Assembly (NCBI GenBank): GCA_902602515.1
Contig: CACKRG010000002.1
Coordinates: forward strand, 1 to 64,000
Source: an uncultured Alphaproteobacteria bacterium
GTDB lineage: Bacteria > Pseudomonadota > Alphaproteobacteria > HIMB59 > GCA-002718135
Direction: 5' to 3'
DNA length: 64,000 nucleotides
Of this stretch, positions 34,029-45,365 are shown in pieces (position 1 is the stretch's first letter; every line of letters begins with the position of its first letter). The translations under genes and the position numbers were made by a program. Below the pieces are notes generated by a model, which saw only the letters and a list, made by a program, of their open reading frames with translations, searched no databases and was not told the origin of the DNA.

Positions 34029-35564
34029 TTAGTTGCTTGCAAACTTTCCAACCATTTCGTCTAAAATTGATTTTAGTTTATCATCATTTTCTTTAGATAA
34101 TTCTTTTTCATTGGCAATATCATCTAATAAATCACTATGCTTAGTTCTAATTTCATTTAATACTTCAGCTTCAAACTTAACTACATCACCTACCGCAACT
34201 TTATCAAGATATCCACGTACTCCAGCATAAATAGATACTACTTGCTCTGAAACTGTTAGTGGCGAATATTGACCTTGTTTTAAGATTTCAACTAGTCTTG
34301 CACCACGATCAAGTAATTGTTTAGTTGAAGCATCTAAGTCTGACGCAAATTGAGCAAAAGCAGCCATTTCACGGTATTGAGCTAGTTCTAATTTTACGGG
34401 ACCGGCAATTTTTTTCATTGCTTTTGTTTGTGCTGCAGAACCAACACGACTTACAGAAAGACCTACGTTAATCGCAGGACGAATTCCAGCAAAAAATAAA
34501 TTTGTTTCTAAAAATATTTGCCCATCTGTTATAGAAATAACATTTGTTGGAATGTAAGCAGATAAATCTCCAGCTTGAGTTTCAATAATTGGAAGAGCAG
34601 TTAAACTCCCACCTCCATGCTCATCACTCATTTTGGCAGCTCTTTCTAAAAGACGACTATGAATATAAAATACATCCCCAGGATATGCTTCACGTCCCGG
34701 AGGTCTTCTTAGTAATAAAGACATCTGTCTATAGGCAACAGCTTGCTTAGATAAATCATCATAAACGATTAATGCATGCATGCCATTATCTCTAAAATAC
34801 TCACCCATGGTACAACCAGTATAAGCTGATAAAAATTGAAGTGGAGCAGGTTCTGATGCAGTTGCAGATACAACAATTGTATATTCCATAGCACCATTAT
34901 CTTCTAATGTTTTAACAATTTGTGCTACCGTAGATCTTTTTTGACCAATCGCGACATAAATACAATATAATTTTTCTTTTTCATTATCTGATTGATTAAC
35001 AGTTTTCTGATTTAGTATTGTATCAATAGCAACAGCTGTTTTTCCTGTCTGTCTATCACCAATAATTAATTCACGCTGTCCTCTTCCAACAGGTACAAGA
35101 GCATCAAGTGCTTTAATTCCTGTCTGCATAGGCTCTGATACACTTTGACGTGGAATAATACCTGGTGCCTTTAATTCAATTCTCCTTTTTTCAGAGGATT
35201 GAATAGGGCCTTTACCATCAATGGGGTTTCCTAAACCATCAACAACTCTACCTAACAATTCTTTTCCGACAGGAACATCAACAATTTCTCCTGTACGTTT
35301 AACAGTATCACCTTCTTTAATTCCAGTATCATCACCGAAGATTGAAACACCGACGTTATCCATTTCAAGGTTGAGGGCCATACCTTTAATGCCGCCTGGA
35401 AATTCTACCATCTCTCCAGCTTGTACTTGATCGAGACCATACACACGTGCAATACCGTCTCCGACACTTAATACCGTTCCAACCTCAGCAACATCTGCCT
35501 TAGTTTCAAAATTAGCTATTTGGTCTTTAATTACAGACGATATTTCTGCTGCTTTAATTTCCAT
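34029..35564 (-). CDS. atpA: ATP synthase F1 alpha subunit
   Basis: '[28 protein letters not shown]'. Confidence 0.99.
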   Translation of the reverse strand: MEIKAAEISSVIKDQIANFETKADVAEVGTVLSVGDGIARVYGLDQVQAGEMVEFPGGIKGMALNLEMDNVGVSIFGDDTGIKEGDTVKRTGEIVDVPVGKELLGRVVDGLGNPIDGKGPIQSSEKRRIELKAPGIIPRQSVSEPMQTGIKALDALVPVGRGQRELIIGDRQTGKTAVAIDTILNQKTVNQSDNEKEKLYCIYVAIGQKRSTVAQIVKTLEDNGAMEYTIVVSATASEPAPLQFLSAYTGCTMGEYFRDNGMHALIVYDDLSKQAVAYRQMSLLLRRPPGREAYPGDVFYIHSRLLERAAKMSDEHGGGSLTALPIIETQAGDLSAYIPTNVISITDGQIFLETNLFFAGIRPAINVGLSVSRVGSAAQTKAMKKIAGPVKLELAQYREMAAFAQFASDLDASTKQLLDRGARLVEILKQGQYSPLTVSEQVVSIYAGVRGYLDKVAVGDVVKFEAEVLNEIRTKHSDLLDDIANEKELSKENDDKLKSILDEMVGKFASN

Positions 35565-36121
35565 TATGCCCCCTTCATTGCAATTTTTATTTTATTAATT
35601 TTATTTGCTATAGATGTATCAATCATTTTGGAACCAACCTTAACAATTAATCCACCAATAATTTCTTTATCAACATCAAAATTTAAAGAAAGTTTTTCAC
35701 CTAAAGATTTTTTAAGTTGATTTGTAATATTATTTTTTTCATCATCTGATAATTCATTTGCTGATGTTATATCAGCACTAATATCACCTCTTTTTTCTGA
35801 GTTTATTTTTTTAAATTGTAAAATAATAGATAAGATGTTTGCAATTCTTTTATTGTTATCAAGAACTTTGAAAAATGTAATTGTTAGTTTATTTAGATTT
35901 GCTTTTGAAAAAAGCTTCAATAAAATGTTAAGTTTTTCATCTGAATTTACTAACGGACTTTTAATAACTTGTCTCAATTCTGAACTTTCCTTTAAAGCTT
36001 TTTCAACTAGTTCAAAATCATTCAAAACATCGTCAATACAATTTTTTTCGGAAGCAAGATCATATAAAGCTTCCCCATACCTTTCAGAAATCAGGTCTCC
36101 TGATAATGTATTAGATGACAT
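35564..36121 (-). CDS. atpH: ATP synthase F1 delta subunit
   Basis: '[21 protein letters not shown]', '[33 protein letters not shown]'. Confidence 0.93.
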   Translation of the reverse strand: MSSNTLSGDLISERYGEALYDLASEKNCIDDVLNDFELVEKALKESSELRQVIKSPLVNSDEKLNILLKLFSKANLNKLTITFFKVLDNNKRIANILSIILQFKKINSEKRGDISADITSANELSDDEKNNITNQLKKSLGEKLSLNFDVDKEIIGGLIVKVGSKMIDTSIANKINKIKIAMKGA

Positions 36122-36239
36122 ATTTAAAATTCATAAGAAGTTTCGAAGTAGGCTAATAACACATCAGAAAAAGTAGGTAAACTGTCAGTTTGTGCGTCAA
36201 ATGAGTTAAATCGAGGATATTTTTAAAAATGTGGGTAAA

Positions 36240-38195
36240 TTACATGAATGAATAGGGATCGACATCAATAATTAACTTTATTGAAGAAGGCAACTTGGCC
36301 TTTTCTAGTATTTTCTTTGTTAATTTATTAAGATTTTTTCTACTATTGCCCTTCAATAATATTCTGTATCGATATTGGCCTCTTAATAAAGAAATTGGAG
36401 CTTCAACAGGTCCTAGGATTTTTATATTTTCATTATTTCGATCTTGCCGAACTAGTATTTCAGAATGTTTAAGTGCTAAAGCTTTTGTATGGCTAGAAAT
36501 AATGATTGAAGTCATAAATCCAAAGGGAGGAATATTAAAATTCTTTCTCTCTTTTAAAGCTTTTTCAATAAAAGCTTCTCTTTCTCGAAGTTGAATGGAT
36601 TTAATTATTTCTTGATCTGGAAAATATGTTTGAAGAAAAACTTTACCAATTTTTTTTCCTCTACCAGCTCTACCTCCAACTTGCTGAAGTAGGTTAAAAG
36701 TTTTTTCTATTGCTCTTGGATCTCCACCAAATAAACCTGCGTCTGCATCAACTATTCCTACTAATGACAAATTTGGAAAATCATATCCTTTTGCCATAAT
36801 TTGTGTAGCTACAATTATATCTATATCTTTGTTGTTTATATCAGTAATAAATTCTTTAATTTTATTTGGTGTGTTAACGTTGTCGCTAGACATGATGGAA
36901 ATATTTTTCCCAGGAAAGAATTCTTTTAACTCCTCTGCAACTCTCTCAACTCCAGGACCAACAAATTTTATACTATCTTTTTCATTACATTGAGGACAAT
37001 CTAAATTTAATTTTTTTATAGTTCCACATTGATGGCACAAAAAAATTTTTTTGTGTTGATGCATAACCATCCATGATGAACATTGATCACATTCATATCT
37101 GAATCCACAACTGTTACATAAGGTTAATGGAGAGTATCCTCTACGATTTAAAAAAATAAGAGTTTGTTCCTTATTTTCTAAGCACTGAGAAATAGAATCT
37201 ATAATTGATTGTGATATCCATTTATCTTTATCAAGTTTATTTTTATTTAAATCAATTATAGAAATTTCAGGTAATGGAGTTCCAGAAAATTGTTTTGATA
37301 AATAGACTTGATCATATTTTTTAATTTTAACATTATTTATTGTTTCTAAAGACGGCGTTGCTGAAGCTAATAATATAAAATTTTTTTCAATTTTAGCTCT
37401 TACAACTGCAAGATCTCTTGCTTGGTATCGTATATTGTCCTCTTGTTTATAACTAGAATCATGTTCTTCATCGACAACAATTAATCCTAAGTTTGTAAAA
37501 GGAAGAAATAAACTTGATCGAGCACCAATAACAATGGCCGGATCGCCTGCAAAACATTGATGCCAAATTTTTTGCCTATTTTTTTTTGTAATTTTAGAAT
37601 GCCACAAACAAACTTCCATTCCAAAACGTTTCTTTACTCTTGTCTCTAATTGCGGTGTTAAGCTAATTTCTGGAACCATTATTAGTATTTGTTTTTTTTC
37701 TTTTAAAAATTTATCTATTATTTCAAAATATACTTCAGTTTTACCAGAGCCTGTTACCCCTTCTAATAAAACAGGTTTGTTTGATTTATTAAATGATTGG
37801 GTTATTTCTTTAAATGAATGTTCTTGCTCTTCACTTAAGGACACTAAAGCAGGTTCGGTATTATTGAAGCTATCTAATTTTTCTTTGTCAAATTCTACTA
37901 TATCATTGTTAATAAGAAATAATTTTAAAACTGCTCCTAGTGGAGCTAAAGTGTAACTTGCGATCCAGTTTATGAAATCGATTGAAGAATTCTGAAGGAT
38001 AAGATCATTACAAATTTTTGTAACCTCTTTAATTTCGTATCCAGGATTTTTAACATTCTTCTTCCAAATAATTCCAGCTTCTATTTTTTTTCCAAATGGC
38101 ACTAAGACTATTTGACCAATTTCAAGTTGCTCATTTGTTGAAGAATAAGTGAAAACTTTATCGAAAGGTCTTGTTACTACTACATCGTACAACAT
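36240..38195 (-). CDS. priA: Primosomal protein N' (replication restart helicase PriA)
   Basis: 'LLEGVTGSGKTEVYFEIID', 'VVDEEHDSSYKQED', zinc-binding cysteines, 'GPGVERVAEELKEFFPG'. Start placed at MLYDVVVTRPFDKVFTY rather than the ORF start 38255. Confidence 0.95.
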   Translation of the reverse strand: MLYDVVVTRPFDKVFTYSSTNEQLEIGQIVLVPFGKKIEAGIIWKKNVKNPGYEIKEVTKICNDLILQNSSIDFINWIASYTLAPLGAVLKLFLINNDIVEFDKEKLDSFNNTEPALVSLSEEQEHSFKEITQSFNKSNKPVLLEGVTGSGKTEVYFEIIDKFLKEKKQILIMVPEISLTPQLETRVKKRFGMEVCLWHSKITKKNRQKIWHQCFAGDPAIVIGARSSLFLPFTNLGLIVVDEEHDSSYKQEDNIRYQARDLAVVRAKIEKNFILLASATPSLETINNVKIKKYDQVYLSKQFSGTPLPEISIIDLNKNKLDKDKWISQSIIDSISQCLENKEQTLIFLNRRGYSPLTLCNSCGFRYECDQCSSWMVMHQHKKIFLCHQCGTIKKLNLDCPQCNEKDSIKFVGPGVERVAEELKEFFPGKNISIMSSDNVNTPNKIKEFITDINNKDIDIIVATQIMAKGYDFPNLSLVGIVDADAGLFGGDPRAIEKTFNLLQQVGGRAGRGKKIGKVFLQTYFPDQEIIKSIQLREREAFIEKALKERKNFNIPPFGFMTSIIISSHTKALALKHSEILVRQDRNNENIKILGPVEAPISLLRGQYRYRILLKGNSRKNLNKLTKKILEKAKLPSSIKLIIDVDPYSFM

Positions 38196-38235
38196 TAAAT
38201 TTATGTATTTTTTATATGTTAACTTTCTAAATAAC

Positions 38236-38252
38236 TTGTATATGGTATACAA
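38236..38252. promoter_or_regulatory. Perfect inverted repeat TTGTATA-TGG-TATACAA in the priA/fsa divergent region
   Basis: 7-bp perfect dyad ending 6 nt before the fsa ATG. Confidence 0.45.
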
Positions 38253-38258
38253 CAAACA

Positions 38259-38918
38259 ATGAAATTTTTTATAGATACTGCTGAAATACCTCAGATTGAA
38301 GAGTTAATGCCTAGTGGATTAATAGACGGTGTTACTACAAACCCATCTCTAATTGCAAAAAGTGGTAAAGATATGGGAGAAACCATTAAAACAATTTGCT
38401 CTATAGTATCTGGTCCAGTAAGTGCAGAAGTGACAGCAACGGAATATGATAAAATGCTTGAAGAAGGTGAATACTTAGCATCATTAGCTAAGAATGTTGC
38501 TGTAAAAGTTCCTCTTACACCTGCTGGTCTTCAGACATGCAAAGCTCTTAGAGAAAAAGATATCATGGTAAATGTAACGTTGTGTTTTAGTGCTGCTCAA
38601 GCATTACTAGCAGCTAAGGTTGGTGCAACATTTATTTCTCCATTTGTGGGAAGACTCGATGATATTGGTGAAAAAGGTATGGATCTAATTTCAGATATAG
38701 TAATAATGTATGAAAATTATGGATTTGATACGGAAGTATTAGTTGCTTCGGTAAGAAATACTCAACATCTTATTGATGCAGCTGTGATTGGTGCCCATGT
38801 TTCAACTCTACCACCTAAAGTTATTCACGAATTATATAAACATCCTCTCACAGATAAAGGGCTGAAAGCATTTCTTGATGATTGGGCAAAAACAGGACAG
38901 CAAATCTTGCCAAAATAA
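38259..38918 (+). CDS. fsa: Fructose-6-phosphate aldolase/transaldolase-like
   Basis: '[36 protein letters not shown]', '[32 protein letters not shown]'. Confidence 0.94.
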   Translation: MKFFIDTAEIPQIEELMPSGLIDGVTTNPSLIAKSGKDMGETIKTICSIVSGPVSAEVTATEYDKMLEEGEYLASLAKNVAVKVPLTPAGLQTCKALREKDIMVNVTLCFSAAQALLAAKVGATFISPFVGRLDDIGEKGMDLISDIVIMYENYGFDTEVLVASVRNTQHLIDAAVIGAHVSTLPPKVIHELYKHPLTDKGLKAFLDDWAKTGQQILPK

Positions 38919-38923
38919 TCATC

Positions 38924-39586
38924 ATGGCGCATGGAGATGAAATTAGTGAAAAACAAATAATAAATTTTTTAAAAAAAAATAAAAATTTTTTTATTAAAAA
39001 TTCAGAATTAGTTAATGAACTAAATTTTCCAACCGTAGATAATAGTTCTGATAAGGTTGTTGATTTAGAAGCTTATAGATATAAAAAAATATCGCAACAA
39101 AATATAGATCTACAAAATCAAATGACAAAAGTACTACTTGCAGGAAAAAGTCATTTAAATGCTCAAAAAAGAATTCTAAAATCTACAATTAGAATTCTAA
39201 ATGTAAAAAGTTTACAAAAATTAATAAGCTTAATTAAAAATGATCTTAAAACAATTTTAGGTTGTGATGAAATGAATTGTTTTGTTACAAATGAAAATAT
39301 TAGAGCAGAAAACTTATCACAATTGGATATTAAAATTGCAAATAGTTATTTTAAAAACAAAATGGTTACAAATTTAAATCAAAATCCTAAAGGTTTACTT
39401 TTATTTTTTCCTAATAAATCAGCAACGATAAAATCATATATTTTATTAAAAGTTAAATTTCGTGAAGATAGTCTAATATTGGCTATGGGATCAAAGGATA
39501 AAAATAAATTCACAGTTGATATGCAAACTGATCTTGTTGAGTACTTAATTAAAATTATAGAAGTAAATTTATTAAGTATTAAATGA
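38924..39586 (+). CDS. DUF484 family protein
   Basis: 'ISEKQIINFLKKNKNFFIKNSELVNELNFP' N-terminus and GAF-like C-terminal part; ATG at 38924 just downstream of fsa. Confidence 0.82.
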   Translation: MAHGDEISEKQIINFLKKNKNFFIKNSELVNELNFPTVDNSSDKVVDLEAYRYKKISQQNIDLQNQMTKVLLAGKSHLNAQKRILKSTIRILNVKSLQKLISLIKNDLKTILGCDEMNCFVTNENIRAENLSQLDIKIANSYFKNKMVTNLNQNPKGLLLFFPNKSATIKSYILLKVKFREDSLILAMGSKDKNKFTVDMQTDLVEYLIKIIEVNLLSIK

Positions 39587-39598
39587 AAGGAAGGTAAA

Positions 39599-39802
39599 AT
39601 GAAAGGTTATAGATTTATTACAGATGATGACACTGTTGATTTTTGCCAAAGAGTAACAGAGGCACTCTCTAATGGGTGGAAATTACATGGTGAACCAAAA
39701 ATGACTTTTGATCATAAAAGAAAAGTTATGAGGTGCGGTCAAGCAGTTGTAAAACAATCATCAAAAAAATACAAAAAAGGAATGGATCTAGCTAAAATTT
39801 AA
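39599..39802 (+). CDS. DUF1737-like small protein
   Basis: 'MKGYRFITDDDTVDFCQRVTEALSNGWKLHGEP'; strong GGAAGG RBS upstream. Confidence 0.8.
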   Translation: MKGYRFITDDDTVDFCQRVTEALSNGWKLHGEPKMTFDHKRKVMRCGQAVVKQSSKKYKKGMDLAKI

Positions 39803-41196
39803 ATATGAATTGCTCTACCATCTACACTTAAAGCTGCTTCTTTTACTGCTTCACTAGTTGTCGGATGAGCATGACATACTCTAGCAATATCTTCTGCACT
39901 ACCACCGAATTCTATTGTCGTGACAATTTCAGCGATCAACTGTCCAGCATCATGACCGATTATATGAGCACCTAAAATTTCATCTGTTTGTTTATCAACC
40001 AAAATTTTAACAAATCCTTCTGATGCGGAGGTAGTTAAGGCACGGCCATTTGCCATAAAAGGAAATTTTCCAACCTTGAAGTCTTTCTTTTCTTGCTTGA
40101 GTTGTTCCTCTGTTTTTCCAACTGATGCTATCTCTGGATTGGTATAAACAATCGCTGGTATAGCGTCGTAGTTTATATGAGGTTTTTGACCGTTTATAAA
40201 TTCAACACAAGCCACTCCTTCTTCTTCAGCTTTGTGTGCTAGCATTGGTCCTGGAGCTACATCGCCAATTGCGTAGATTCCTTCAACAGAAGTTTGAAAA
40301 TTATCTTTAATTTCAATGGATTTTTTTGCGGTTAATTTAATACCTATTTTTTCGAGACCCAGTCCCTCTGTGTTTGGTTTTCTTCCTACTGACATTAAAA
40401 CTATTTCGAAGTTTTCTTTTATTTTCTTTTTATCTGATGTTTCCATCTCAACATCTACACCAGACTTACCAGATTTTGCAGAACTAACTTTATGAGATAA
40501 TTTAAATTCTAATCCTTGTTTAGTTAACATTTTCATAAACTCTTTTGCAATTTCACCATCCATAGTTGGAACAATTCTGTCAAGAGCTTCAACAACTGTT
40601 ACCTTTGAGCCTAATCTACTCCATACTGATCCCATCTCTAGTCCAATATATCCACCACCTATAACTAGGAGTGATTTTGGTATTTTAGATAGAGAAAGAG
40701 CACCTGTTGAAGATACTATTTGTTTTTCATCAACAGGAATATTTGGTATCTCAATCGAAGATGATCCTGTTGCGATAATAAAATTTTTAGCACTGGCAGT
40801 AATTTCATTTTTTCCATTTGTAATAGAAATAGTATTTTTATCTACAAATGAAGCCATGCCAGGAATATGCGTTATTTTATTTTTCTTAAATAAAAAACCG
40901 ATCCCTGTTGTAAGTTTTTTTACAATCTTAGTTTTGCGATCCATCAAAACATTTAGGTCTAAATCTATCTTTGATGTTTTTATGCCATGCTCTTCAGCAT
41001 GATTTGAAATTTCAACAAATTTTTCAGATGAATTTAATAATGCTTTAGAAGGTATGCATCCAATGTTCAAACAAGTTCCACCAAGTGATGGCTCTTTTTC
41101 TATACAAGCAACCTTCATTCCAAGTTGAGCTGCTCTGATTGCAGCTACATATCCGCCAGGTCCCGCACCAATTACTATTAAATCAAAATCTTCCAT
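39799..41196 (-). CDS. lpdA: Dihydrolipoyl dehydrogenase
   Basis: 'LIVIGAGPGGYVAAIRAAQLG', 'GGTCLNIGCIPSKALL'. Confidence 0.97.
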   Translation of the reverse strand: MEDFDLIVIGAGPGGYVAAIRAAQLGMKVACIEKEPSLGGTCLNIGCIPSKALLNSSEKFVEISNHAEEHGIKTSKIDLDLNVLMDRKTKIVKKLTTGIGFLFKKNKITHIPGMASFVDKNTISITNGKNEITASAKNFIIATGSSSIEIPNIPVDEKQIVSSTGALSLSKIPKSLLVIGGGYIGLEMGSVWSRLGSKVTVVEALDRIVPTMDGEIAKEFMKMLTKQGLEFKLSHKVSSAKSGKSGVDVEMETSDKKKIKENFEIVLMSVGRKPNTEGLGLEKIGIKLTAKKSIEIKDNFQTSVEGIYAIGDVAPGPMLAHKAEEEGVACVEFINGQKPHINYDAIPAIVYTNPEIASVGKTEEQLKQEKKDFKVGKFPFMANGRALTTSASEGFVKILVDKQTDEILGAHIIGHDAGQLIAEIVTTIEFGGSAEDIARVCHAHPTTSEAVKEAALSVDGRAIHI

Positions 41197-41197
41197 T

Positions 41198-42379
41198 TTA
41201 TATTCCTAATACTAATTCGGATGGATCTTCTAGAAGTTCTTTCACTTTCACTAAAAATCCAACACTTTCTTTTCCATCAATAATTCTGTGATCATAACTT
41301 AATGCAACATACATCATTGGCCTAATTACTATTTCATCATTTACAACTACTGCTCTTTTTTGAATATTATGCATCCCTAAAATTCCAGATTGAGGTCTAT
41401 TGATTATTGGGGTGCTGAGCATTGATCCGTAAACGCCACCATTTGAAATTGTAAAAGTTCCACCAGTCAAATCATCCATGGTCAGCGTTCCATCTTTGGC
41501 TTTTGTACTAAGATCAATAATTTTAGTTTCTATTTCTCCAAAACTCAATTGATTGGCGTCTTTAAGTATTGGTACGACTAATCCTTTTTCAGTTCCAACA
41601 GCTATACCTATATCAAAATGATTTTTATAAATTATATTTTCATCTTTAATTTCAGCATTCACAGCTGGATACTCTTGTAAACTTTTTACTACCGCTTTTA
41701 CAAAAAAAGACATGAAACCTAATTTGACCTCATACCGACTTTGAAATTCTTGGTTTTTTGATTTTCTAATTTCCATAACTTTGGACATATCAATTTCATT
41801 GAAAGTCGTAAGTATGGCTGCTGTATTTTGAGCCTCCTTTAAACGTTTAGATATTGTCTGTCTGATTTTAGACATTTTAACAACTTCTTCTCTTTCACCT
41901 TTGTTAGTGGTTTTTTTATTTGAAGAAGAAAGATGAGAAACTACATCTTCTTTATTAATTCTGCCATCAGAACGAGATGAGGTGACATATTCAAGTTTAA
42001 TATTATTTTCTTCAGCAATTTTTCTTGCAGATGGTGAAGATTTGGCAGGCGAAGATTTTGTTTCAACCTTAACTGCTTTTACTTCTTCTTTTATTTTTTC
42101 TTCTTTAGTTTCAGTTTTTTTAGGACTTGGTGTTTTACCTTTTGATTCATCTAAGATTCCTAAAATACCACCAATTTCAACGTCAGCGCCTTCAGAAACT
42201 TTTATTTCTTTTAGGGAGCCTGCATGAGGTGCTGGTACTTCAACTGTAATTTTGTCAGTCTCAATTTCAACTAAAGGTTCATCTGCTTCAAAATTATCGC
42301 CTATTTTCTTAAGCCATTTTGAAACAGTTGCTTCCGTAATTGACTCTCCAAGTGTTGGAACTATTAATTCAGTGCTCAT
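41198..42379 (-). CDS. sucB: 2-oxoglutarate dehydrogenase E2 (dihydrolipoyl succinyltransferase)
   Basis: Lipoyl domain '[15 protein letters not shown]'; '[29 protein letters not shown]', '[16 protein letters not shown]'. Confidence 0.97.
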   Translation of the reverse strand: MSTELIVPTLGESITEATVSKWLKKIGDNFEADEPLVEIETDKITVEVPAPHAGSLKEIKVSEGADVEIGGILGILDESKGKTPSPKKTETKEEKIKEEVKAVKVETKSSPAKSSPSARKIAEENNIKLEYVTSSRSDGRINKEDVVSHLSSSNKKTTNKGEREEVVKMSKIRQTISKRLKEAQNTAAILTTFNEIDMSKVMEIRKSKNQEFQSRYEVKLGFMSFFVKAVVKSLQEYPAVNAEIKDENIIYKNHFDIGIAVGTEKGLVVPILKDANQLSFGEIETKIIDLSTKAKDGTLTMDDLTGGTFTISNGGVYGSMLSTPIINRPQSGILGMHNIQKRAVVVNDEIVIRPMMYVALSYDHRIIDGKESVGFLVKVKELLEDPSELVLGI

Positions 42380-42410
42380 TATTTAAATGCTTAATAACAT
42401 TTACGTCAAT

Positions 42411-45314
42411 TTATTCAATTGGCAGATTAGTCTTTAATTTTGTTGAAATACCTGCCCAAGATTTGATAATTTTGCTAATCGAATCTTCAGTTGCCATTTT
42501 TATAATAGTTTCTTGGTTACTTAAGTGTCTTTCTAAAGAACCAGCGGCAGGAGACGCAGCTGGACTTCTACCAACATAGAATATTTTTTCTTGTTTAACT
42601 TTGGCTTCCTGCATAACACTTTCCAATCTACCTTTCACAAAACCCCAGGCACCCATATTTTTTGGCTCTTCTTGTGCCCAGATAATTTCAGCATCCGTAT
42701 AATGTTTTAATTCATCTCTAAAGTTTTCATAAGGAAATGGATAAATCTGCTCCAATCTTATTATGGAGAGATTTTTAATTTTATTTTTTGCTATGTGATC
42801 TGCAAGTTCAAAATATATTTTACCAGAGCAAATGATTAATCTTTTATTTTTCCTTTTTTCTTTAAAAGATAATTTATCAGTAAGAATTCTATGGAAAGTT
42901 GATCCATTAATATAATCCTCAATATTAGAAACATTAGATTTATGTCTAAGTGTAGATTTTGGTGTAAATATAATTAGAGGTTTCCTAAAGTTTCTATGTA
43001 GTTGCCTTCTTAAAACATGAAAATAATTAGCAGGACTTGTGCAATTAACAATTTGCATATTATCTTCCGCACACATCTGTAAAAATCTTTCTAATCTTCC
43101 ACTTGTATGCTCAGGACCTTGGCCCTCATGTCCGTGAGGAAGAAGCATCGTTAAACCAGACATTCTAAGCCATTTTCTTTCTCCAGAACTAATGAATTGA
43201 TCAATCATAATTTGTGCGCCATTTGCAAAATCACCAAACTGTGCTTCCCATATAACAAGTGTCTTAGGATCAACTTGTGAATATCCATATTCAAAACCAA
43301 GAACACCAAACTCAGATAAAAAACTATCTATAATTTCAAAATAACCTTGCTTGTTTTGAAAGTGTCTTAATGGAACAAAACGATTTTCGTTTTCTTGATC
43401 GTATAGAACACCATGTCTATGACTAAATGTTCCTCTTCCAACATCTTGTCCAGATATTCGAACACCGTATCCCTCATCAAGAAGTGTTGCTAAAGCTAAA
43501 CTTTCAGAGGTTGCCCAATCAATACCTTTTCCGTTGATGACACTTGTTAATCGATCCCCATAAATTTTTTTTATTCTTCTATGAGCATTAAAATCTGCAG
43601 GTATTTCATGAATTTTCTTAGCAATGTTAATTAATGTTTTTTCTTTTACTGATGTTTTTCCTCTTCTTGCATCAAATGTTGCAGTAGATAAACCTGTCCA
43701 AGTTCCCTCTAACCAATCTACTTTATTTGGTTTATAATTTTTAGTTGATTCAAATTCTTTATCTAAAAAATTTTTAAAAGAATCTACAATATCTCTAGAT
43801 TCTTCTTCTGAAAGAGTATTATTCTCAATTAATTTTTTTTCATATTTTTTTCTTGTAGTAATTTGTTTTTTGATAGCCTTATACATTAGTGGCTGAGTAA
43901 AAGAAGGTTCATCAGCTTCGTTATGTCCTGATCTTCTGTAGCAAAACATATCTACAACAACATCGACTTTAAATTTATTTCTAAATTCTGTTGCAAGTCT
44001 ACAAACATGAACTACTGCTTCTGGGTCATCGCCATTAACATGAAATATTGGTGCCTGAACCATTTTTGCAATTTCAGTACAATAAGGTGCTGATCGTCCA
44101 TATTGTGGCATAGTTGTAAAACCTATCTGATTGTTAATTACAAAATGAATGGTACCACCTGTTTTAAAACCTCTTAATTGTGACATAGCAAATGTTTCAG
44201 CCACAACTCCTTGTCCAGCTATTGCTGCATCTCCATGAATTAATAAACCTATAACTTTATCTGTTGTTTTATCTTTAGCTAAAGTTTGTTTAGCTCTTAC
44301 TTTTCCTACCACAACTGGGTTAACTGCTTCTAAATGTGATGGGTTAGAAGTGAGCGATAAATGAATTTTCTTTTTTTCAAATTCACGATCAGTAGAAACT
44401 CCTAAATGATATTTTACATCACCCGAACCTAGTACCTCATTTGGATCGTTTAAAGATCCTTGGAATTTTGATAATATTTTTTTGTAAGGCATTTCCAAAA
44501 CACTTGATAGAAGTGTTAGTCTCCCTCGATGAGCTGTTCCAATAATAATATCTTCAATTCCAGACAAACATGCCTGTTTAACAATTTGCTCTATCCCAGG
44601 TATCATCGCTTCACCACCTTCGATACCGTATCTCTTTGTACCTAAAAACTTTTTATCTAAAAACTGCTCAAATAGTTCTGATTCAACTAATCTTTTATAG
44701 ATTGCTTTTTTTCCCTCATTTGTAAAATTTGTTTTATTTCTTACTTCTTCAATTCTTTCTTGGACCCATTGTTTTTGATCAGCTTGTTGTATGTGTAAAA
44801 ATTCAACACCAATTGAAGCAGAATAAGTTTCTTTTAATATTTTAATAATATTTTTTAATTTACCTTTTTCTAAACCCAAACTTCCATCAATGAATATTTC
44901 TTTTTCTAAATCTGATTCAATGAAACCATAGCTTTTATAATCTAATTCTTGAGGATACTCTCTTTCAGATATTCCTAAAGGATCAAGATCTGCAATTAGA
45001 TGTCCATTAATTCTAAAAGCTCTAATTAATCTTAATGCTCTAATTGAATCTAAAGTTGAAATTCTAAATTCCTCAGAATTATAATTCGTATTTGATTTTA
45101 TGACCTTGGTTATGTAATTTTTATCTATTATACTTGATGGACGTTCTTTCCATTCTGGTCCTCCAAAATCTTTAAGAACAGAGTAGTCATCTTCATTTAA
45201 ATTATTAAAAAAATCTTTCCAAGTTGTATCTACACTTTCAGGGTCATTTCTAAATTTAGAATATAGTTCGGCTACATATGGAGCATTAGCACTATTTAAG
45301 AAAGTATCATTCAT
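42411..45314 (-). CDS. sucA: 2-oxoglutarate dehydrogenase E1
   Basis: 'NAPYVAELYSKFRNDPESVD', 'IIGTAHRGRLTLLSSVL', 'LLPHGHEGQGPEHTSGRLERFLQ'. Confidence 0.98.
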   Translation of the reverse strand: MNDTFLNSANAPYVAELYSKFRNDPESVDTTWKDFFNNLNEDDYSVLKDFGGPEWKERPSSIIDKNYITKVIKSNTNYNSEEFRISTLDSIRALRLIRAFRINGHLIADLDPLGISEREYPQELDYKSYGFIESDLEKEIFIDGSLGLEKGKLKNIIKILKETYSASIGVEFLHIQQADQKQWVQERIEEVRNKTNFTNEGKKAIYKRLVESELFEQFLDKKFLGTKRYGIEGGEAMIPGIEQIVKQACLSGIEDIIIGTAHRGRLTLLSSVLEMPYKKILSKFQGSLNDPNEVLGSGDVKYHLGVSTDREFEKKKIHLSLTSNPSHLEAVNPVVVGKVRAKQTLAKDKTTDKVIGLLIHGDAAIAGQGVVAETFAMSQLRGFKTGGTIHFVINNQIGFTTMPQYGRSAPYCTEIAKMVQAPIFHVNGDDPEAVVHVCRLATEFRNKFKVDVVVDMFCYRRSGHNEADEPSFTQPLMYKAIKKQITTRKKYEKKLIENNTLSEEESRDIVDSFKNFLDKEFESTKNYKPNKVDWLEGTWTGLSTATFDARRGKTSVKEKTLINIAKKIHEIPADFNAHRRIKKIYGDRLTSVINGKGIDWATSESLALATLLDEGYGVRISGQDVGRGTFSHRHGVLYDQENENRFVPLRHFQNKQGYFEIIDSFLSEFGVLGFEYGYSQVDPKTLVIWEAQFGDFANGAQIMIDQFISSGERKWLRMSGLTMLLPHGHEGQGPEHTSGRLERFLQMCAEDNMQIVNCTSPANYFHVLRRQLHRNFRKPLIIFTPKSTLRHKSNVSNIEDYINGSTFHRILTDKLSFKEKRKNKRLIICSGKIYFELADHIAKNKIKNLSIIRLEQIYPFPYENFRDELKHYTDAEIIWAQEEPKNMGAWGFVKGRLESVMQEAKVKQEKIFYVGRSPAASPAAGSLERHLSNQETIIKMATEDSISKIIKSWAGISTKLKTNLPIE

Positions 45315-45365
45315 AGATTTCTACTAAACTAAAACTATTTCGCATAACAATCATACTAATGGAAA

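Noticed and set aside
38196-38255. 20-aa N-terminal extension of PriA
   Set aside because: PriA normally begins at the VVVTRPFDKVFTY-type region; the extension would also cover the operator-like palindrome.
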